Assembly: GCA_027008775.1 (NCBI GenBank)
Contig: JALVDV010000010.1
Coordinates: 1-32,528, forward strand
DNA: 32,528 nt
Origin: Candidatus Moraniibacteriota bacterium
GTDB taxonomy: Bacteria > Patescibacteriota > Minisyncoccia > Moranbacterales > DUUL01
Reading direction: 5' to 3'
The translations under genes were made by a program, and so were the position numbers. Within the stretch, counting starts at the first letter, position 1, and every line of letters begins with the position of its first letter. The notes beneath the pieces were generated by a model. It saw only the letters and a program-made list of their open reading frames with translations. It did not search any database and had not been told where the DNA came from. Below are positions 8,639-17,044 of the stretch, one piece after another.

Positions 8639-9205
8639 ATGCTGGTGGGAGTTTCCGGCAAAAAAGGCAGTTTCTCCGAAGAAGCGGCCGAATATTATTT
8701 GAAAAGGATTGGTAAGAAAAACTACCGCTTGCTTTATTTAACTTCAGTGGAAAATGTTTTGAGCGCTTTGGAACGGGAAAAAATAGATTTGGGAATTTTT
8801 CCCATTGAAAATTCCAACGGCGGAATTGTTTATGAGGCTGTTGAAGCGATGTCCAGACACAATTTCAATATCAAAAAATTTTTTGAAATAGATATTCAGC
8901 ATTGTTTGTTGGTTTTGCCGCAAACCCTACCTCAACAGATTACCGGTATTGCTTCCCACCCTCAAGCATTAAAACAATGTCGGATGTATTTGAAGCGCAA
9001 ATGGCCCAAGATGGAGCTTATTGAATGGAAAGATACCGCCTTAGCGGCCAAGAACTTGGCCGAAGGGAAAATGCCTTCGTCCACAGCGGTTATTGCTCCG
9101 GAAAGATCAGCCGAACTTTACAACTTGGATATTCTGGAATCCGGTATTCAGGATTTGAAATTTAATTTCACCACTTTTCTGGCGGTGGAAAAAAGAATAA
9201 ACTAA
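8639..9205 (+). CDS. pheA: Prephenate dehydratase catalytic domain, no ACT domain
   Basis: GSFSEEAAEYY, IFPIENSNGG, HCLLVLP, SHPQALKQC, FNFTTFLAVEK. Confidence 0.85.
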   Translation: MLVGVSGKKGSFSEEAAEYYLKRIGKKNYRLLYLTSVENVLSALEREKIDLGIFPIENSNGGIVYEAVEAMSRHNFNIKKFFEIDIQHCLLVLPQTLPQQITGIASHPQALKQCRMYLKRKWPKMELIEWKDTALAAKNLAEGKMPSSTAVIAPERSAELYNLDILESGIQDLKFNFTTFLAVEKRIN

Positions 9206-9223
9206 AATTAAGTTAGACCCGCC

Positions 9224-9916
9224 ATGGAAAAAACATCTTTGGAGAACAAAACAGGCAAACCAAAAATAGAAAAAGCTGAATCTAAAGAAAAATCTTTGGA
9301 GGGGGAAGTCGTTACCGCCAGGAATTGGAAAGAATATAGTGATGATTTGAAAATATCGCCTGAATTTTTGAAAAACAAAGCAATTCTTAACTTGGGGAGC
9401 GGTTACAGCAACCTGCGGGCTGACTTAAAAAAATTGGGGATTGAAGTAAGACAACTGGTGGAATTGGATAAACTTTTTTTGCCAAAAGAAGAGAGGAATA
9501 ATTTTATCCGGGCAGACGCCAGAAACTTGCCGTTTAAAGATAAACAGTTTGATATAGCGTTGGCATTTTGGTCAACCTATCAGATTCCGGAGGAAAGTAA
9601 AAAGAAAGTTTATCGGGAATTGTTTAGGGTGGCCAAATTTTCTCATATTGCGCCCATTTTCGGAATTGACTTTGAAATTATTAAAAATATTTCCGATGAA
9701 GAAGAAGGCGTTGAAATCATACTTTGCCAACCATTCGGAGATCAGGAAATAAGCTCCATAGCTTCGGAAACTGATTATGACAATCTTTTAAATTCCTTAA
9801 CTCCCAGGGAAAGAATTATTAAGCCGGTGGCAGAGCAAGTCACAGTTCTACAAAAAAAAGACAAGAAGGTTTTTTCCAGTAAAGGTGGAAGTTTGATAAT
9901 TGTCAGATCGGAATAA
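9224..9916 (+). CDS. SAM-dependent methyltransferase (class I-like)
   Basis: ILNLGSGYSNLRADLKKLGIEVRQLVELD, ADARNLPFKDKQFDIALAFWS. Confidence 0.75.
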   Translation: MEKTSLENKTGKPKIEKAESKEKSLEGEVVTARNWKEYSDDLKISPEFLKNKAILNLGSGYSNLRADLKKLGIEVRQLVELDKLFLPKEERNNFIRADARNLPFKDKQFDIALAFWSTYQIPEESKKKVYRELFRVAKFSHIAPIFGIDFEIIKNISDEEEGVEIILCQPFGDQEISSIASETDYDNLLNSLTPRERIIKPVAEQVTVLQKKDKKVFSSKGGSLIIVRSE

Positions 9917-9946
9917 TTGTTTTAAACAGATAAATTTACTGGACTC

Positions 9947-9984
9947 AAAGCAAAAACTCGCCTTTAAAGGCGAGTTTTTGCTTT
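9947..9984. terminator. Bidirectional terminator between the methyltransferase gene and tRNA-Ser(CGA)
   Basis: AAAGCAAAAACTCGCCTTTAAAGGCGAGTTTTTGCTTT. Confidence 0.85.
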
Positions 9985-10006
9985 AAATTTAAGGAGCTGA
10001 AAATTC

Positions 10007-10096
10007 TGGCGGAGGAAGAGAGATTCGAACTCTCGGTACCAAAAATGGTACAACGCTTTTCGAGAGCGTCCCGTTCAACCACTCCGGCATTCCTCC
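10007..10096 (-). tRNA. tRNA-Ser(CGA)
   Basis: Reverse complement GGAGGAATGCCGGAGTGGTTGAACGGGACGCTCTCGAAAAGCGTTGTACC...GAGAGTTCGAATCTCTCTTCCTCCGCCA; anticodon loop CTCGAAA. Confidence 0.96.
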
Positions 10097-10229
10097 GGAT
10101 AGCGTCTTCTCTTGAAACTGTCAACTTGCTTTCACTTTATTTCCCACCGGAGTGGTTCCGCGGATTTTATACTTAAAAATCCGGAATAATCTTCGCCAGC
10201 TCAGACCATTCCCACTCCGGCATTCCTCC
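10097..10229 (-). repeat. tRNA-Ser(CGA) 5' fragment (10212-10229) plus structured insert A' (10097-10211)
   Basis: The same 133-nt period as 6697-6829, in inverted orientation; insert copies differ at 6 of 115 positions, all transitions. Confidence 0.92.
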
Positions 10230-10265
10230 GGATAGCGTCTTCTTGTTGTTGAAGTTGGTTTTTGT

Positions 10266-10294
10266 ATTATAAATAAACAAAAAGAAAAAGTAAA
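10266..10294 (-). promoter_or_regulatory. Promoter for the tRNA-Ser(CGA) array
   Basis: Reverse complement TTTACT (10289-10294), 17 nt, TATAAT (10266-10271). Confidence 0.5.
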
Positions 10295-10744
10295 TTATTT
10301 TCTGTTTTTCTCTCTCCGCTTTGGCAATAGTTTTTTCCGCAAAAGAGATGATTTGTATTTTTCCGGATGGTAAGCCGGTAAGCGTTTGATTTTTGTTTCA
10401 GCCAAATCAAACTCTGTCAATTTTTCTTGTAGCTTATCAACAAAAACGCGCTGGTCGTAACCAAGAACAATAACGTCCGGCCGGTATTTTTTGATAACTT
10501 CATATTTGTTTCGCCGACTACCCAAAACAACTTTGTCCGCCAATTTACTTTTCGCCATCTTTTCTTGCCGTTGCCTTTCTTTATTCAAGGGATAGCGTCC
10601 TTTTACTTTCCCGACAGTTTCATCTCTGGCTAAAACCACTGTTAGGTAGTCTCCCATTTTTTTAGCCTTCCGCAAAAGATAAGTATGTCCCGGATGCAGA
10701 ATGTCAAAAGTTCCAAAGACCATCACTTTTTTATTTTTTGACAT
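10295..10744 (-). CDS. Cytidylyltransferase-like nucleotidyltransferase (TagD/RibL type)
   Basis: VMVFGTFDILHPGHTYLLRKAKKMGDYLTVVLARD and LGYDQR motif. Confidence 0.9.
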   Translation of the reverse strand: MSKNKKVMVFGTFDILHPGHTYLLRKAKKMGDYLTVVLARDETVGKVKGRYPLNKERQRQEKMAKSKLADKVVLGSRRNKYEVIKKYRPDVIVLGYDQRVFVDKLQEKLTEFDLAETKIKRLPAYHPEKYKSSLLRKKLLPKRREKNRK

Positions 10745-10858
10745 GGGATAAAGTTAATTTATTTTAAAGAATTCCGCTTTGGTTATATCGCCGACAACGA
10801 TATTGAGCAATTAGGTACCGCTAATTTTGTTGTAGCTCAAAGCTGTGGATAACTTGAT

Positions 10859-10889
10859 TTGACTTTTTTGTTGTTAATGCTACTATAAT
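10859..10889 (+). promoter_or_regulatory. Promoter of the small peptide gene
   Basis: TTGACT (10859-10864), 19 nt, TATAAT (10884-10889). Confidence 0.55.
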
Positions 10890-10945
10890 AACAGTTGAGT
10901 ACCTTTAACACAAATAAATATAAAAAGAAAGGAGGAAAGAAAGTC

Positions 10946-11131
10946 ATGGGCAAAACTTCGACAAACTGTAAAGGCGGAATTGTTGGTGCGTTCGTGTATG
11001 GGGTCACTGGTGGTTCGTGCCCTAAAACCACATCCAGTGGCAAAGGCAGCAATTTCACCAAAACAACCACCTCCGGTTCCGGGTCAAACAAGACGACAGT
11101 GACCTGTACCGGGAAGGGTTGTAAGAAGTAA
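10946..11131 (+). CDS. Small Gly/Ser/Thr/Lys-rich protein with 4 Cys (61 aa)
   Basis: AAAGGAGG Shine-Dalgarno about 10 nt before ATG 10946; MGKTSTNCKGGIVGAFVYGVTGGSCPKTTSSGKGSNFTKTTTSGSGSNKTTVTCTGKGCKK. Confidence 0.65.
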   Translation: MGKTSTNCKGGIVGAFVYGVTGGSCPKTTSSGKGSNFTKTTTSGSGSNKTTVTCTGKGCKK

Positions 11132-11135
11132 TCAC

Positions 11136-11330
11136 CCATGGCGGTTGACGGTATCCAATATGGATGTCGACCGCCTGCATGGTGACGGGATGCTGGAACC
11201 TGTGCCGGGTTCGTACGGTAACGACCGGGCTAGGTGAAGGGATAGCAAGACCGCTGAAAGTAGCGTCCTGTCGCCGTTTCGTTGGAGTAACACTCCGCCT
11301 ATTTGAGGCATCTTTAGATGCCTCTTTTTC
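11136..11330 (+). ncRNA. Putative structured RNA or 3'UTR downstream of the small peptide gene
   Basis: Hairpin GGCGGTTGAC...GTCGACCGCC, closing helix GACGGG/CCTGTC around two further hairpins, GGAGT-AAC-ACTCC, then a terminator. Confidence 0.5.
11305..11329 (+). terminator. Rho-independent terminator
   Basis: GAGGCATC TTTA GATGCCTC TTTTT. Confidence 0.9.
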
Positions 11331-11417
11331 TTTGTTTCTTCCAACTGAATCGTAGCTTGACCGCTGATGTTCTTTCCTGTATATTGAACGCAAACCTCAA
11401 ATAAAGGAGGTGATATT

Positions 11418-11639
11418 ATGGAGGTAACACCTCCGGGGGGGGTTGGTGAATTTGTCTTAACGTTTGCCGGGTGGCGAACATCAAGACGACAAGTAGCCAA
11501 CTCCCTTTTTTATTATTGCCAGCTTGCTGTCAAAAAAAACAATTATTCATTTTCAAGAATTCAACAAAGGCACAAAGACAAAGCCGGGGAATTCTTCCGT
11601 CAGCGCTCGCCCTTCCTTTTTGGTAATTCTCCAAATTGA
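11418..11639 (+). CDS. Possible small ORF with a full-length SD; antisense overlap with the 3' end of pcm
   Basis: AAAGGAGGTGAT (11403-11414) 3 nt before ATG 11418; no family recognised. Confidence 0.35.
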   Translation: MEVTPPGGVGEFVLTFAGWRTSRRQVANSLFYYCQLAVKKNNYSFSRIQQRHKDKAGEFFRQRSPFLFGNSPN

Positions 11640-12170
11640 ATTTTGAATGGGAATGACCATTACCCCTCCCTCACGCAACTGGGCAAAAAGCTCCACTGGT
11701 AGCTCTTGAGCGCTGGCGGAAACAAGTATTTTGTCGTAGGGAGCATTTTCCGGATCACCCAAGATCTTCCCGCTTCTTCTTATCTGAGCATTCCGCCAGG
11801 AAAATTTAGCCAAATATTTTTGTAAATTTTTCCGGCCAAATTCCACCAAATCGTCCACTCTTTCCAATCCTTCCACTCTTCCGGTCGGACCAACTAAGTG
11901 AGAAAGGAGAGCGGTCGTCCAGCCGGAACCGGAACCGACATCAAGAATTTTTTCTCCTTTTTGCGGTTGTAAAAATTCCAACATAAAAGCGACGGTGGCC
12001 GGCTGAGAAATTGTCTGCTCGGCGCCGATGGGCAAAGGACGATTTAGATAAGCCAAATCCTTCATTTTCTCTGGCACAAAATCGGCCCTGTCCACCGTCC
12101 GAAAAGCGGAAATAATATTTTTACTGCGCAAAATCCCTTGATTTTTCAACTCTCGAATCAGCTCGTCCAT
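11553..12170 (-). CDS. pcm: Protein-L-isoaspartate O-methyltransferase
   Basis: RADFVPEKMKDLAYLNRPLPIGAEQTISQPATVAFMLEFLQPQKGEKILDVGSGSGWTTALLSHLVG; start set at MDELIREL to avoid overlapping sfsA. Confidence 0.93.
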   Translation of the reverse strand: MDELIRELKNQGILRSKNIISAFRTVDRADFVPEKMKDLAYLNRPLPIGAEQTISQPATVAFMLEFLQPQKGEKILDVGSGSGWTTALLSHLVGPTGRVEGLERVDDLVEFGRKNLQKYLAKFSWRNAQIRRSGKILGDPENAPYDKILVSASAQELPVELFAQLREGGVMVIPIQNSIWRITKKEGRALTEEFPGFVFVPLLNS

Positions 12171-12249
12171 ATCGCTTCTTTGTTTATTAAACAAAACTAT
12201 GAATGTTTTTGCCGAATAAAAAGTTGGCCGATTTGGAGAAGTGCTCGTT

Positions 12250-13056
12250 TCAGTTAATAATCGGTAATGATTTTTCCAATTCCATTTGGACACTGTCGCC
12301 CCGCCAAGTAAATTTGAGACGATAGGCTAAAAATTCAACTCCTTTTTGTCGGGCTTGTAAATAACCTTGGTAAAATTCTTTGTCAATCTTGTCGGCCACC
12401 TGAAATTGTTGGCAATCGTTACGCGAAACCAAGAAAACCACTACCGCCCGATGACTTTTTTGCGTTTCTGCCGTCAACTCCCGCAAATGCTTTAAACCTC
12501 GTTTGGTGGAAGCATCGGGAAAAGCGCAGACCCCCTCGGCAACTTTTAGAGTGGCGTTCTTAACTTCCAGAAAAACCTTCCGACCGGTAGCATCTTCCAG
12601 AAAAAGATCAACACGGCTGGAATTGTTTTGTCCGTAAGGCACTTCTTTTTTTATTTCCCGGCCACCTTCTATTTCTTTGATTATTCCTTTTTCTATGCCC
12701 TCCTTAACCAAATGATTGGGCAAATGTGTGTTGATTAAACAAAATTTCTCGGAAACCGAATTATTGCTTTTGGCAGAAAGAAATGTTTTCTTGTTGTCCG
12801 GTCCCGCTAAGTTGCCGTCTGAAAAATCGGGAAGGCTATCGTTGAGTTGTATAATTTGAGTGGTATATTTTAGTTTACGTTGGGGATTATCATTGGTGCT
12901 AAGATAAACCGGGTTATTCTTTGCCAGCAAGGTTTTCATCGTGCCGGTATTGGGTGTGTGAGCGACTACTCTTTGGCCGTTAGACAACTCCACCTCCATC
13001 AAAAACCGCTGGAAACGGCGACGATAACGAGAAACAAGTAAATTTTCCAATAACAT
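12250..13056 (-). CDS. sfsA: SfsA family DNA/RNA nuclease-like protein
   Basis: RRFQRFLMEVELSNGQRVVAHTPNTGTMKTLL, RVDLFLEDATGRKVFLEVKNATL, FPDASTKRGLKHLRELTA. Confidence 0.93.
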   Translation of the reverse strand: MLLENLLVSRYRRRFQRFLMEVELSNGQRVVAHTPNTGTMKTLLAKNNPVYLSTNDNPQRKLKYTTQIIQLNDSLPDFSDGNLAGPDNKKTFLSAKSNNSVSEKFCLINTHLPNHLVKEGIEKGIIKEIEGGREIKKEVPYGQNNSSRVDLFLEDATGRKVFLEVKNATLKVAEGVCAFPDASTKRGLKHLRELTAETQKSHRAVVVFLVSRNDCQQFQVADKIDKEFYQGYLQARQKGVEFLAYRLKFTWRGDSVQMELEKSLPIIN

Positions 13057-13085
13057 TTCTGAAGTAAATCTATTCCGCCATTAAA

Positions 13086-13562
13086 CTAATTTTCCTTTCT
13101 TCTTTTTTGGTAAAAAAGAATTAAGGGAATTCCCACCAAGACAAAAGAAAGTCCGGTGGCAATGCGTCTTTTCTGACTTATTCGGAAACGTTGCCTGTTT
13201 TCTTTTTTGGCTTTTTCCAAACACTGGTTATACTTTTTTCTTAACTTCGCCTTCTGGACTTCGGTTAATTTTTTGCCGGCAACTTCGCCGACATTGGCTG
13301 ACTTCGGCGGTGGCGCCATTGTTCCTCTGGGACGCCCAAGATTACCGGCCAATCTTCTGGCTTCTATTAGGTCAACGTTGTATTCGTCGCAAAGGTAAAT
13401 TCTGTCCGGACCAAATTCCGGCTGATCAATTTTGAAAACATAAAGATTGAATAAAGCGTTGAAAAAGAGAATTGCCCCGATGGAAGTGATAATAATTCCG
13501 GTGGTTACCCCCACCAAGTTAATTAAAGATCTGATAATTTTAACAGCCCTTGATTCTTCCAT
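13086..13562 (-). CDS. Hypothetical two-TM protein
   Basis: Complete ORF with TM segments at both ends. Confidence 0.6.
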   Translation of the reverse strand: MEESRAVKIIRSLINLVGVTTGIIITSIGAILFFNALFNLYVFKIDQPEFGPDRIYLCDEYNVDLIEARRLAGNLGRPRGTMAPPPKSANVGEVAGKKLTEVQKAKLRKKYNQCLEKAKKENRQRFRISQKRRIATGLSFVLVGIPLILFYQKRRKEN

Positions 13563-13744
13563 TTTTTTGAAGTTAATTGTTAACTGTTTGTTTTATTTTA
13601 ACACAGGATTCATGGCAAGCAAAATTCAAATCATCTCAGGTGATTGGATTTCTGTTGTCTAGGTTGTAAAATAATTTTTTCTTTTGTAATAAAATTCAAT
13701 TGCGAAGAAGCAAAGTCTTTGTTGGTAAAAATGTCTGCCATAAT

Positions 13745-14578
13745 TTATTTTAACTTCTTCCGTTCTTTCTTTCTCGGTAGATAATTTTCTTTTGTTGAAA
13801 CTTTTTTACCACTTTTCTTTTCCAAATCTTTGCGAGCTTTGCCCGCTACCGAACCACCTTTTTGTGCGGCAACTTTGTTTTCGGGCAAACCCTGTGTATC
13901 AATATTTTTGGCGATTTCGGTTGTTGCCGCTTCGCCTAACATTGTAAAAATCAGCTCCAAGTCATTCATATGATCGCACAAATTCTCCCTTTTTAGTTTT
14001 TTAAATTTTTTGTATTCACTCGGCGTCATTCCAAAAGTCGCTTTTGAAATTTCCGCCGTCAAAATCGCGTATTCTTGTTCTTCTTTTACTCCGCGCTTTT
14101 TCCACTCATCGGTAAGTGTGGCACGGACCTCAATACCACGCATTCGTTTCTCAATCCAACTGTCGGGATACCCCTTGGCTTTATAAAGCGCTCTTGTGCG
14201 TTTGGTAGCTAGCTCGGGATCTTCAATTTCTTGCACTCGCTCATATCCAACTCGCGCCAGCCAGCGCTTAAACGGTTCGGCCTTGGGAGACGGTATTGAC
14301 TGAATAATACGGAAAATACCTTCTGTATTGGCGCAATTCAACTTTTGTATACCGCCTTTTGTTTGTATCGGAAGGGGGGTGGCAATTTACCCCCACCCTT
14401 TGGCAAGTTCAGGATCTCTGCGACGCATATCTTTGATATACCCTTTTGATTGTTTAGAATCTGTCAGCGCCGCCACCACATCTTCAATCACAAAGTACCA
14501 CTCCCCATCTTTGAGTGTTTTACGAATTTCTTTCTTTTGAAATATTGCGATTTTGGTTGTTATAATTTCTTTTGCCAT
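13745..14578 (-). pseudogene. BRO family N-terminal domain protein, interrupted by an in-frame TAA at 14387-14389
   Basis: MAKEIITTKIAIFQKKEIRKTLKDGEWYFVIEDVVAALTDSKQSKGYIKDMRRRDPELAKGWG*IATPLPIQTKGGIQKLNCANTEGIFRIIQSIPSPKAEPFKRWLARVGYERVQE..., same frame on both sides of the stop. Confidence 0.85.
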
Positions 14579-14639
14579 AATTTTTGATTTGCTTAAAATC
14601 GACATCGTTCTTGTTGTGTCACTTTTGCCGTCATAGATA

Positions 14640-14665
14640 CCCCCGCCCTTACAGGCGGGGAGTTC
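14640..14665. repeat. GC-rich palindromic hairpin
   Basis: CCCCGCC CTTACA GGCGGGG upstream of the Bro-N gene. Confidence 0.6.
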
Positions 14666-15037
14666 TCGCTGGATGAATGACACGGTTGTATGTTATTTTT
14701 TTTGCTTGGAAAAGATAATAAGGGTTTTTGTATTAATCGTTTTGAAAACTTTTTGAACCGTTGCAGTTTTTGCAACGGTTGCTGTTTGAGTGTTTTGGTT
14801 GAGTTCTTTCTCGTTTAACCTAACCGGAAAATTCGCTTGTCAACCCCATCCATTTTCCTGAAGTTGATTATTAACCGTTTGTTCTATTTTAGCACAAGGT
14901 TATCTGTTTTCCAATTACGAGATAGTTGGCACTCTCGTGGCTCGCTCATTGCCTCCGATTAAAATTTTGTGGTTATTTTTGCACCAAAAGAAAAAGGGTT
15001 GTGCCAAACAGACGACTGGCGTAAATAAGCAATATTA

Positions 15038-16792
15038 TTAAACCAGTTTCTTGGTGATTTCATAAATTCTTCTACCAAGCAACTCAGTTCTTTGAGTTAT
15101 GTCATTTTCTGTCCATTGGTAATTATTATTTTCTAATTTTTCTACAACCTCTTTTACTAATTGAATAGAATCATTCTTTTTGTAGTATTCCGTAACTTTA
15201 TCTTTTATACTCGCATTTCCAGCTGCAGAATTTACATATTTTGAAAGTGGTAAAATATTCCCAATTTGATGCATACTCTCTAATTCAATATTTTCATCCC
15301 CAGATTGCGCAGCAATATGCTCAAGATTTGCTAAGTTTTCTTCAAAGTTAAAAGATGTCGCACTTTGTGTGTCTTCTAAGTTAATTTTTTGAAATACATA
15401 TCTTATTATATTTCTGTGTTTCGGTTTTCTGTAATCTATCTCCATAAAATTCTCCATGAACTCAGATTCTCCAGGAAATAGTTCTTCCAGTTTCTGAATA
15501 AATCTAGTATAAATATCACCGATTGCCTGAGTATCTTCTGAGCTAGTATTTTGAAACTCTTCCGCAAATTTACCATATAATTTTTCAACTTTATTAGCTT
15601 GTTTTTTCGAAATCGCTGAGTATGCAAAATGAAACTTTTCTGTTGCTCCTATAATATCTCGCACCGTTTTTGAGTCCACACTATTTCTTATGATAGACAT
15701 AAATAAAATATAAGACTGCGTGATCTCAAAACTGCGAATGTTTTTTAGAAATGTTAAAATCTGTGCATTATAATCTCTTTTCTCCGTCCAATTATAATCA
15801 ATTAAATCAAAAAACGAACGAAAAATTTTAGAATTTTCTACCAGATCATCAGCAACAGGGCTGTAACCATTTTGTTTTATATAATTTGAGAAATTTCTAT
15901 AGAGATTCTTTGAAGTTGTAAACTTCGTTCCGCCAAAATAAGAATGCCAAAAGTATTTAAGAAATGATTCCGTATTAACTTTCACAGCTGAAACATCTTC
16001 TATATTAGATATGACTTCTGACCACTTTGCTTTCATGCTTTCAAGATCATCATTAGCACTGGCATTTTTATAAAATAGATTTTTCAATAAATCCATATTA
16101 CCAAGCTCCTGACCTCGTGCATTGACTATCTCAAATGCTGTGTATGCTTCTTCATCAGAATCAACTTCTATTGTTACGACTCGCAATTTGTCTATACTGT
16201 CACTAATCTTTCTAAATGCTGCTAATGCACCTTCTGATTGAGTAATTAGATTTTTAACTTGTTCATATAAAAAGTTGTAGTTTTTATATACATTAAACTG
16301 ACTCAAAAGTTTTTTGAGTGGACGCTTGGGGGTAGTGCTTCCCTCTAAGATAAAACTATTAAAAAAATCTTCATCGCTGCTCCATACTTTTAAAGTATAA
16401 CCATCAATTTCTCCAAAAGAGGTCTTGTCTGTAAGACGATCAGATAAACTGCTAGCAAAACTAGACAAACGATCTTTTTCTAGATCTGACAATTTACCAC
16501 TGCTTAAAAATTCCTTGGAAATATCCCTTAAAACAGCTATGAGTATTGCTAACGTAATCATCCTCTGCTGACCATCAACTATGTCATAGACACCATCTTC
16601 TTTTTTTTGAAAGATAAATGAACCCAAAAACGATAAAGATATCGCTTCTTCACTAATTAGGTCATTAAAAAATTCCTCCACTCTTTCTTCACTCCAAACA
16701 TAAGGGCGTTGATAATCGGGGATTTGATATTTGTTACTATTAGTGTTGCTTGAAAAAATTTCAACACCTACTTTTTTTTCTTCAATCTTCAT
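15038..16792 (-). CDS. DUF262 (GmrSD-like) protein with degenerate DUF1524/HNH-like C-terminus
   Basis: YQIPDYQRPYVWSEERVEEFFNDL, DIVDGQQRMITLAILIAVLR; C-terminal LEHIAAQSGDENIELESMHQIGNILPLSKYVN. Confidence 0.88.
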   Translation of the reverse strand: MKIEEKKVGVEIFSSNTNSNKYQIPDYQRPYVWSEERVEEFFNDLISEEAISLSFLGSFIFQKKEDGVYDIVDGQQRMITLAILIAVLRDISKEFLSSGKLSDLEKDRLSSFASSLSDRLTDKTSFGEIDGYTLKVWSSDEDFFNSFILEGSTTPKRPLKKLLSQFNVYKNYNFLYEQVKNLITQSEGALAAFRKISDSIDKLRVVTIEVDSDEEAYTAFEIVNARGQELGNMDLLKNLFYKNASANDDLESMKAKWSEVISNIEDVSAVKVNTESFLKYFWHSYFGGTKFTTSKNLYRNFSNYIKQNGYSPVADDLVENSKIFRSFFDLIDYNWTEKRDYNAQILTFLKNIRSFEITQSYILFMSIIRNSVDSKTVRDIIGATEKFHFAYSAISKKQANKVEKLYGKFAEEFQNTSSEDTQAIGDIYTRFIQKLEELFPGESEFMENFMEIDYRKPKHRNIIRYVFQKINLEDTQSATSFNFEENLANLEHIAAQSGDENIELESMHQIGNILPLSKYVNSAAGNASIKDKVTEYYKKNDSIQLVKEVVEKLENNNYQWTENDITQRTELLGRRIYEITKKLV

Positions 16793-16871
16793 ACTTTTAT
16801 ATATTAATTATACCATTAAATTTTAATACTTAAACTTTATTACATTTTTTATCCTCTGTTAAAAATTAGAA

Positions 16872-17044
16872 TTACTTTGCTAAATCTGAAACGTTAACTC
16901 CAGGTGCTTTGGCAATTTTTTCATTGTTTCCAAAGTGAGGTTTTGCTTATCTGCTTCAAGATTGCTGATGTATGCACGCTCAATTTTAGTCGCGCGATAA
17001 ATATCGCCTCGTAACATTCTTTTCACTTCGCGAATTTTTTTCAT
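16872..17044 (-). pseudogene. Decayed XRE-type HTH regulator
   Basis: MKKIREVKRMLRGDIYRATKIERAYISNLEADKQNLTLETMKKL, then a frameshift to APGVNVSDLAK*; total 173 nt, not a multiple of 3. Confidence 0.7.

Noticed and set aside
11132-11500. Minus-strand ORFs 11055-11393 and 11132-11500
   Set aside because: They cross a strong terminator hairpin and structured RNA, and show no recognisable protein motif.
13636-13742. 36-codon minus ORF (MADIFTNKDFASSQLNFITKEKIILQPRQQKSNHLR)
   Set aside because: Too short and without recognisable family; possibly a remnant downstream of the Bro-N gene, but not supportable as a gene.
14387-14389. Recoded UAA (alternative genetic code)
   Set aside because: Other genes here use TAA as a normal stop, so a nonsense mutation is simpler.
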